Source of the DNA: Chryseobacterium piscicola
GTDB lineage: Bacteria; Bacteroidota; Bacteroidia; Flavobacteriales; Weeksellaceae
Direction: 5' to 3'
DNA length: 64,000 nucleotides
Assembly (NCBI RefSeq): GCF_900156685.1
Contig: NZ_FTOJ01000008.1
Coordinates: 124,001-188,000, forward strand
The position numbers and the translations under genes were made by a program. Below are positions 59,078-64,000 of this stretch, piece after piece. How positions within the stretch are numbered: the first letter of the stretch is position 1; each line of letters begins with the position of its first letter. Below the pieces are notes generated by a model. The model did no database searches. It was not told the DNA's origin and saw only the letters and a list, made by a program, of their open reading frames with translations.

Positions 59078-59152
59078 GCTCGAAAAGTACGCAGTTAATA
59101 ATTTTAACCTAGCCGAAAAAAAATAATTTTAAATCGTGCTCGAAAAAGTACA
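59078..59152. repeat. TGCTCGAAAA direct repeat pair
   Basis: TGCTCGAAAAGTAC at 59078 and TGCTCGAAAAAGTAC at 59138, 60 bases apart and each followed by AT-rich DNA. They lie between the DnaA boxes and the five-unit array. Confidence 0.6.
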
Positions 59153-59166
59153 CATTTTTAATTCAC

Positions 59167-59329
59167 TACCTGCCTAAAATAGTACAAGGTTGCTAATCCA
59201 TAACCTGCCTAAAATAGTACAAGGTTTCTAATCCATAACCTGCCTAAAATAGTACAAGGTTTCTTACAAAACCTGCCTAATATAATACAAGGTTGCCATT
59301 CCCCAACCTGCCTAAAAAAGTGCAAGGTT
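59167..59329. repeat. array of five 25-bp repeats, 33-35 bp period
   Basis: Units begin at 59167, 59202, 59237, 59270 and 59305. Each reads AACCTGCCTAA...GTACAAGGTT with few changes (T for the first A in unit 1, ATATAATAC in unit 4, AAAAGTGC in unit 5). Unit ends AACCT and AGGTT are inverted, and AT-rich spacers are 8-10 bases. The spacers are too short and alike for CRISPR, and the motif differs from the iterons. A partition or second protein-binding site is likely. Confidence 0.85.
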
Positions 59330-59575
59330 ACAATAATAACATTTTAATAGTCAATTAGATGTGTTTTTTAGAGTTGTAAAAAAAACAATTAATTTTTTTT
59401 TCTTTTTTCCGCATTCTTTTTATTTTTTTAAAACTTTATTATACTTTTCAAAATAAAACCTGAAATTACCATACTGAATATCAATATTTTACAATTATTT
59501 TCTTATCTCTTAAATTTTTTTGTGAATAGATTATAAAAAAATCGGTGTGAATAGCAAGATGTGTCTTTGTACCCA

Positions 59576-59627
59576 CAAACTTTTCAAGTTTGGTCACAAC
59601 TACCTTCTTGCCTTTTTTTCAAAAAGG
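59576..59627. other. paired hairpins upstream of mobC-like gene, possible oriT
   Basis: CAAACTT-TTC-AAGTTTG (59576-59592) and CCTTTTT-TTC-AAAAAGG (59611-59627) are two 7-base perfect stems with the same TTC loop, 18 bases apart. They lie 200 bases before the MobC-like gene, where transfer origins commonly sit. No nic consensus was matched. Confidence 0.4.
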
Positions 59628-59826
59628 GGAAAAAACTTCGGAACTCATTTTATTATTAAGCTGGTAGTTTTTTGATAATATCCTATTCAAAGTACCTTAT
59701 AATATTTAATCCTAAATCAGTTTTTAGCATTAATTATTAGTCTTTAGACTTACTAGTGACCTAATTGTTGCAATGATAAAATAACACTTAATTTCACGTT
59801 AGCATTAGAAAAAAAATATTAATAAA

Positions 59827-60180
59827 ATGGCAAATAAAGAAGCAATAATAAAATTCAGAATAGAAGTAAAAAGAAAAATGTCTTGGAAAAATATATGTAC
59901 AAGTAGAAATATTTCTTTATCAGAAATGATAATCGATTCTGTTGAAAAAAGATTACCAAATTACGAAAGAAGAAAAGTATTATCATTTATTGAAAAACAA
60001 GATAACAGTTTTGCAAAAGTAGAAAACAACATCAATCAAATTGCAAGGATAGCAAACAGTCAGAAATTTTTATCGAAGAACGATTTTGACAGTTTTAATT
60101 TATTGCTGAAAGAAGTAGTAAGATTGAAGCAAGAACAAAATAAAACTTTCATCCAATTCTACGCACTGCTCGCAAAATGA
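59827..60180 (+). CDS. MobC-like mobilisation accessory protein
   Basis: The 117-residue basic protein has an N-terminal ribbon-helix-helix-like region (IKFRIEVKRKMSWKNICTSR; ISLSEMIIDSVEKRL). The later NNINQIARIANSQKFLS segment is the most typical MobC mark (NN-x-NQIA-x-x-N). MobC proteins bind oriT and help the relaxase nick. Its stop overlaps a possible ATG (ATGA at 60177), as usual for mobC-relaxase pairs, but that frame ends after 21 codons and no relaxase is visible. The mobilisation module therefore looks truncated or depends on a relaxase in trans. Confidence 0.75.
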   Translation: MANKEAIIKFRIEVKRKMSWKNICTSRNISLSEMIIDSVEKRLPNYERRKVLSFIEKQDNSFAKVENNINQIARIANSQKFLSKNDFDSFNLLLKEVVRLKQEQNKTFIQFYALLAK

Positions 60181-60264
60181 TTTTTTCATCAAATTCGGCT
60201 TCCAATTTCATATTGTTCTTGTTCATAATTTTGAACTTATAATTTTATAGACAGAGAAAACATA

Positions 60265-60822
60265 TTATTCCCAAATTACAGGAATGTTTTCAAAAACAGC
60301 ATTGTAGGGATTGTTTTTATTATCTTTTGCGTATATTTTAATTGTTAGAACCTTTATTATTAGGAAAGAAGCTTCCGCTAAATCAGGTGCTGCAAATGTC
60401 ATAGTCGCTTTAGTAGGTATTTCCGGTAAAATGTTCTGTGCTCTCACTCTTTTGTTTGGAGCAACAATGACTTCGGAGGTTTGGAGTTGATTTCCTTGTG
60501 GATCAATTATAAAAGCTTCTTCACATTGAAAAGATTTTCTCGCAGTAGATTCAGTATTCTGATAAATGAAAGTGACAGAGATTGTCTTGTCCTTTTTATG
60601 ACCGTTTACCATTACAATGTCTAATTTCATCCCATCAATATCGACAGTTCGAATTGGTTTCAAAAGATTCAAAGCTTCTTTATAGTAATCAACTTGCTTG
60701 CTGAGTTCTGTAATTTGGTCTTTATTATTTTTGAGTTCATTTTTCAAATCGGAGCAATCTGATTTTTGAGCAAACAGAATTTGGGAAAACACTGATATAA
60801 TTAAAATTAATATTGATTTCAT
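60265..60822 (-). CDS. secreted protein with coiled coil, unknown function
   Basis: The 185-residue protein has a signal peptide (SILILIISVFSQILFAQ), a predicted short coiled coil (residues about 22-52, LKNELKNNKDQITELSKQVD), and a beta-rich domain (MKLDIVMVNGHKKDKTISVT; AFIIDPQGNQLQTSEVIVAP). No family is recognised. It is the second gene of a minus-strand pair, 23 bases after the 191-residue gene. It is cargo of the integrated element and probably periplasmic. Confidence 0.7.
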   Translation of the reverse strand: MKSILILIISVFSQILFAQKSDCSDLKNELKNNKDQITELSKQVDYYKEALNLLKPIRTVDIDGMKLDIVMVNGHKKDKTISVTFIYQNTESTARKSFQCEEAFIIDPQGNQLQTSEVIVAPNKRVRAQNILPEIPTKATMTFAAPDLAEASFLIIKVLTIKIYAKDNKNNPYNAVFENIPVIWE

Positions 60823-60845
60823 TATTTACGTTTTTAGGTTAAATT

Positions 60846-61421
60846 TTAAGATGCTTTCGTGTCTCTAGCAGCGTATTGATTCAATATTTCTTCATAGTCA
60901 GTATGTCTAAGAAAATTTTGTAGTATTTTTTCGTATTGTTCCTTTGAGAGATGGCTCGCACTCATTGGAATAAAATTCAGAATTTCGGAAAAATGACCTT
61001 TCAGAAACATCAAGATCTCCTCAGGTATTTCCTTTTGATGAACTAGCTTCTGTGCCATTTCAATTTCCTGGAATTCCCCATCATCTTTAATATTATTTTT
61101 AGGATTCAGAAGTTTGAAGATCTTCTTGGCTGTTCTGATATTACTTTCCATATAGCACAAAACCAAATTCACACGGTCTGATTTAGTGGATTTTACAACA
61201 AATTTTCTACAGATATTTTCGAAATAAGAGATTGCCGACTTAATGTCAGATTTTCCATCAGCGGTAATTTCTTCAATATGTTTTACAAATTCAGGATTAA
61301 ACTGGTAAGCTTTTTCCGAAATTAATTTTGGTTTTACTGAATTTCCAAAAAGATAAAAATTAATGAACTTTTCAAGAACTATAAAGTAGTCTTGGTTTTC
61401 AAGAGATGAATGTGATTTCAT
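60846..61421 (-). CDS. cytosolic helical protein, unknown function
   Basis: The 191-residue protein has no signal peptide or membrane segment and is predicted almost all-helical (YFIVLEKFINFYLFGNS; FVKHIEEITADGKSDIKSAI; NVRT-like SNIRTAKKIFKLLNPK). No motif is recognised. It is the first gene of a pair with the secreted coiled-coil protein and starts 50 bases from a long palindrome. It is element cargo of unknown role. Confidence 0.7.
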   Translation of the reverse strand: MKSHSSLENQDYFIVLEKFINFYLFGNSVKPKLISEKAYQFNPEFVKHIEEITADGKSDIKSAISYFENICRKFVVKSTKSDRVNLVLCYMESNIRTAKKIFKLLNPKNNIKDDGEFQEIEMAQKLVHQKEIPEEILMFLKGHFSEILNFIPMSASHLSKEQYEKILQNFLRHTDYEEILNQYAARDTKAS

Positions 61422-61470
61422 TTGTGAATTGGATCGAAATACAGTCCCAGTATTTCGTATTTAAAATGAA

Positions 61471-61636
61471 AAAGCGTGGAACTGAAGCCAATCCGACAAA
61501 GAGGTACTGCGAGAACCCACAATCCAGATATGACTTACAGCCCACGCCAATATATGACATGGGCGTAAGCCTATCGAATTTTGGATTGTTAAGAAGATTC
61601 GCAGTTTTCTTTGTCCAATACGATAGCTTACGCTTT
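61471..61636. repeat. 166-bp nested imperfect palindrome
   Basis: Six concentric arm pairs are visible: AAAGCGT 61471/ACGCTTT 61630; ACAAAGA 61496/TCTTTGT 61608; ACTGCGA 61506/TCGCAGT 61599; ACAATCC 61519/GGATTGT 61583; CTTAC 61534/GTAAG 61565; GCCC 61540/GGGC 61561. The sequence is more G/C-rich than its surroundings. It could fold as one long hairpin in DNA or RNA. It fits a MITE, a recombination site or a structured RNA; I cannot choose among them. Confidence 0.8.
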
Positions 61637-61872
61637 ACGTTGATTTAATTTTTTCTAGAACAAAGATAATTAAAAGCTTTTATTTAACGTATTTGAATAT
61701 TGAACTTTGATAATTTTTTTGTGTTTTACGGTTTTCCGTTTTTTCCTTTGTCTTCCTTTGATTATATTTATCAATTCAATAAAAAAGATGATTAATTTGA
61801 CCATTATATTTTGTAAAAATTTGACAATTGATTCCAGAATTGATTGAATGGTAAGAATAACTAATAAAAACT
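61637..61872. other. upstream region of the restriction-modification gene
   Basis: AT-rich, without a coding frame. TTTGACC and TATATTTTG near 61797-61817 are weak promoter-like matches. No C-box or controller gene for a restriction system was seen. Confidence 0.4.
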
Positions 61873-64000
61873 ATGTTCCAAAAAACTATAATCTCAAAAT
61901 ATCTTAAGAGTCAAAATACAGAGAATCTTGCACGAAAATGGGAGCTGTTCAAAGCACATTTTCATCATCCGGAAATTCAAGAGAATATTAGACTTTCCAA
62001 AGAGGAACAATACCAAGGTGAGTTTCTCATTGACCTGTTTGTAAATATTTTGGGATATATCAAAAATCCGACACCTAACTTCAATCTTACTACAGAATAT
62101 AAGAATGTAAAAGACAGCAAGAAAGCCGATGGCGCAATCGTTATCAACGGAAAGGTTTCTTCTATCATTGAATTAAAAGGTACAAACACCACAGATCTAT
62201 CCAAAATTGAGGAACAGGCTTTTGGTTATAAAAACAATCAGCCGGATTGTAAATACATTATCACGTCCAATTTTGAAAAATTAAGATTTTATATTGATAA
62301 TGCCATTGAGCATTTGGAATTCAATTTATTTGAACTCACTTTTGAGGACTTCCAACTACTCTATTTATGTTTGGCTTTCGAAAATATTTCTGCAGATATT
62401 CCGGCAAAAATGAAAGCAGAATCTCTGAGTCAGGAAGATGCGATTACCCGAAAATTGTACAAAGATTATTCGGTTTTCAAAAGAGAGCTATTCCACAATC
62501 TCACCACTCTTAATCCCGATTACGAACCAATAGAGCTGTTCAAAAAGTCTCAAAAACTATTGGATCGATTGCTATTTCTTTTCTTTGGAGAAGACCGTGG
62601 TTTGCTTCCACCAAATTCCGTGAGATTGATTTTGGAACAATGGAACAAGCTTAGAGATTTAGACGAATACGTTCCTCTTTACGACCGTTTCAAAAAATAT
62701 TTTGGTTACCTCAATGTTGGTTTCAAAGGTAAGCAATATGATGTTTTTGCCTACAACGGTGGGCTTTTCAAACCAGATGATGTTTTAGATAACATCGTCA
62801 TTGACGATGAACTTCTGTACAAACACAGTTTGAAACTCGCAGATTATGATTTTGCAAGCGAAGTAGATGTGAATATTTTGGGACATATTTTCGAAAATTC
62901 TTTGAACGAATTAGATGAAGTAAAAGCCCAATTGGAAGGTCAAGAAATTGATAAATCTAAAACCAAGCGAAAGAAAGATGGTGTTTTTTACACCCCAAAA
63001 TACATTACCAAATACATTGTTGAAAATACAGTAGGAAAACTTTGCGAAGACAAAAAAGCAGAACTGGCCATTGTAGAAGAAGAATATTTTACCGATAAAA
63101 AAAGACAGCAAAAAACCAAAATTGCACTTCTGAAAAAACTGGACGATTACAGAGAGTGGTTACACCAAATTACCATCATAGATCCTGCTTGTGGAAGTGG
63201 TGCATTTTTGAATGAAGCTTTGAATTTTTTGATTACCGAGCACCAATACATTGATGAATTGGAAGCCAAACTCACCGGTTCATCTATTGCTTTTACGTAC
63301 CATTCTGAAAGTATCTTGGAAAACAATCTTTTTGGCGTAGATCTCAATGAGGAATCTGTAGAAATTGCCAAGCTTTCCCTATGGCTGAGAACCGCAGAAC
63401 CCAACCGGAAACTAAACAGTTTGAATAACAACATCAAATGCGGAAATTCTTTGATAGATGATCCAGAAGTTGCCGGCGACAAAGTATTTAATTGGGAGCA
63501 AGAATTCCCACAAATTTTTGCGAAAGGTGGTTTTGATGTGGTGATTGGGAATCCGCCGTATGTTCCAACAGAATATATTTCTGAAAATGATAAATTATTT
63601 TTAGAAAAAGTATATCAATCTGCTTTTGGAAGAATTAATCTATATCCTATTTTCTACGAGAAAGGTTTAATGATACTTAATAATAATGGAATACTTGGCT
63701 ATATAACTCCTTATACAATACTAAAGAATAAATATTACAAACAAGCAAGGAAATTTATTTTAGAAAATTCTACTGTAAAAGAATTAATCGATTTTAAAGG
63801 TGTTTTAGTTTTCAAAGATGCTGCTGTTGATTCTATAATTTTAATTCTAAAAAAGGAACTTCAAGAAAATTATAATTTTAAACAAATTTCGAATATTGAA
63901 TCTTTTGAGAATAATCTTTACAAAACTGAATATTTCAATTTATCTGAATTATTAGCTAATGATGATTTATCAATGTTAATTACAATAAATGATAAACTTA
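61873..64000 (+). CDS. single-chain restriction-modification enzyme (type IIG-like), 5' part
   Basis: The frame opens at the ATG at 61873 and stays open for 709 codons to the window end. An N-terminal PD-(D/E)xK-type nuclease site is visible: E50 region, D86 in KKADGAIV, then E100 and K102 in SIIELKG. A helical connector follows. The N6-adenine methylase domain shows GVFYTPKYITKYIVE (motif X region), motif I DPACGSGAF near residue 437, GVDLNEESVEIAKLSLWLRT, and motif IV NPPY at residues 560-563. The start of the recognition region follows. Eco57I-like type IIG enzymes have this order. It is likely defence cargo of the integrated element. Confidence 0.88.
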   Translation, partial: MFQKTIISKYLKSQNTENLARKWELFKAHFHHPEIQENIRLSKEEQYQGEFLIDLFVNILGYIKNPTPNFNLTTEYKNVKDSKKADGAIVINGKVSSIIELKGTNTTDLSKIEEQAFGYKNNQPDCKYIITSNFEKLRFYIDNAIEHLEFNLFELTFEDFQLLYLCLAFENISADIPAKMKAESLSQEDAITRKLYKDYSVFKRELFHNLTTLNPDYEPIELFKKSQKLLDRLLFLFFGEDRGLLPPNSVRLILEQWNKLRDLDEYVPLYDRFKKYFGYLNVGFKGKQYDVFAYNGGLFKPDDVLDNIVIDDELLYKHSLKLADYDFASEVDVNILGHIFENSLNELDEVKAQLEGQEIDKSKTKRKKDGVFYTPKYITKYIVENTVGKLCEDKKAELAIVEEEYFTDKKRQQKTKIALLKKLDDYREWLHQITIIDPACGSGAFLNEALNFLITEHQYIDELEAKLTGSSIAFTYHSESILENNLFGVDLNEESVEIAKLSLWLRTAEPNRKLNSLNNNIKCGNSLIDDPEVAGDKVFNWEQEFPQIFAKGGFDVVIGNPPYVPTEYISENDKLFLEKVYQSAFGRINLYPIFYEKGLMILNNNGILGYITPYTILKNKYYKQARKFILENSTVKELIDFKGVLVFKDAAVDSIILILKKELQENYNFKQISNIESFENNLYKTEYFNLSELLANDDLSMLITINDKL

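Larger units (their letters stand above)
58642..59826. other. long noncoding control region of the element
   Basis: Nearly 1.2 kb with no coding frame but dense with repeats: iterons, two DnaA boxes, a TGCTCGAAAA pair, a five-unit array and two small hairpins, each listed separately. The remainder is AT-rich. Confidence 0.75.

Noticed and set aside
59167..59329. Possible CRISPR array
   Set aside because: Spacers are only 8-10 bp, AT-rich and alike, and no cas gene is present. The units look like protein-binding sites.
61471..61636. Integron attC site
   Set aside because: Concentric pairing is present, but no GTTRRRY/RYYYAAC core was found and the length exceeds typical attC sites.

Overview
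This window is about 64 kb of low-GC chromosomal DNA from a flavobacterium, most likely Chryseobacterium or a close relative (Flavobacteriales, Weeksellaceae). The grounds are the AT-rich composition, TAnnTTTG promoter elements a few bases before many genes, a gldD gene, a C-terminal type IX secretion sorting domain, a TonB receptor/lipoprotein pair, a Mg-type HemB, Bacteroidetes-type SurA and LptB, and weak or absent Shine-Dalgarno sequences. No rRNA, tRNA or CRISPR array was seen.

Layout. 1-9.5 kb: an ABC ATPase start, hemB, an orphan protein, lptB with an unusual C-terminal extension overlapping a secreted unknown protein, an ABC-exporter relic, cobalamin adenosyltransferase, thiamine pyrophosphokinase, a PLP decarboxylase and a HAD phosphatase. 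9.9-11.4 kb: an AraC-alkyltransferase plus AlkB alkylation-repair pair. 11.4-17.2 kb: lipoprotein plus TonB receptor, divergent from a PhoB/PhoR-like two-component pair. 17.3-27.3 kb: acidic pRiA4b ORF-3-like protein, GH13 amylase lipoprotein, GreA-like protein, thyA, serine hydrolase, M1 peptidase and CocE hydrolase.

27.2-31 kb is a scrambled accessory hotspot. A 172-174 bp direct duplication of the CocE 5' region flanks a two-gene DUF6934 cassette. Two nearly identical 67-bp REP-like palindromes follow, with a Cys-rich lipoprotein/small membrane protein pair and relics of an RHS protein, a RAYT transposase, a WYL regulator and an outer-membrane protein. One palindrome sits exactly where the WYL and outer-membrane genes are both cut.

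31-54 kb is mostly housekeeping: BON proteins, dicarboxylate symporter, lipA, MFS, NrtR-type Nudix regulator, nitronate monooxygenase-like protein, surA, PfkB kinase, gldD, mutY, patatin, P5C dehydrogenase, an IS3 relic, topoisomerase IB, aminopeptidase P, and a Crp-like regulator with a dehydrogenase/quinone reductase pair.

55.8 kb to the window end looks like an integrated plasmid-like element beginning at the 3' end of mnmE. It carries a tyrosine recombinase, a Rep-like protein with an HTH partner, iterons plus two perfect DnaA boxes, a separate five-unit 25-bp repeat array with 33-35 bp period, a MobC-like protein without a visible relaxase, two unknown proteins, a 166-bp nested palindrome and a single-chain restriction-modification enzyme that runs off the end.
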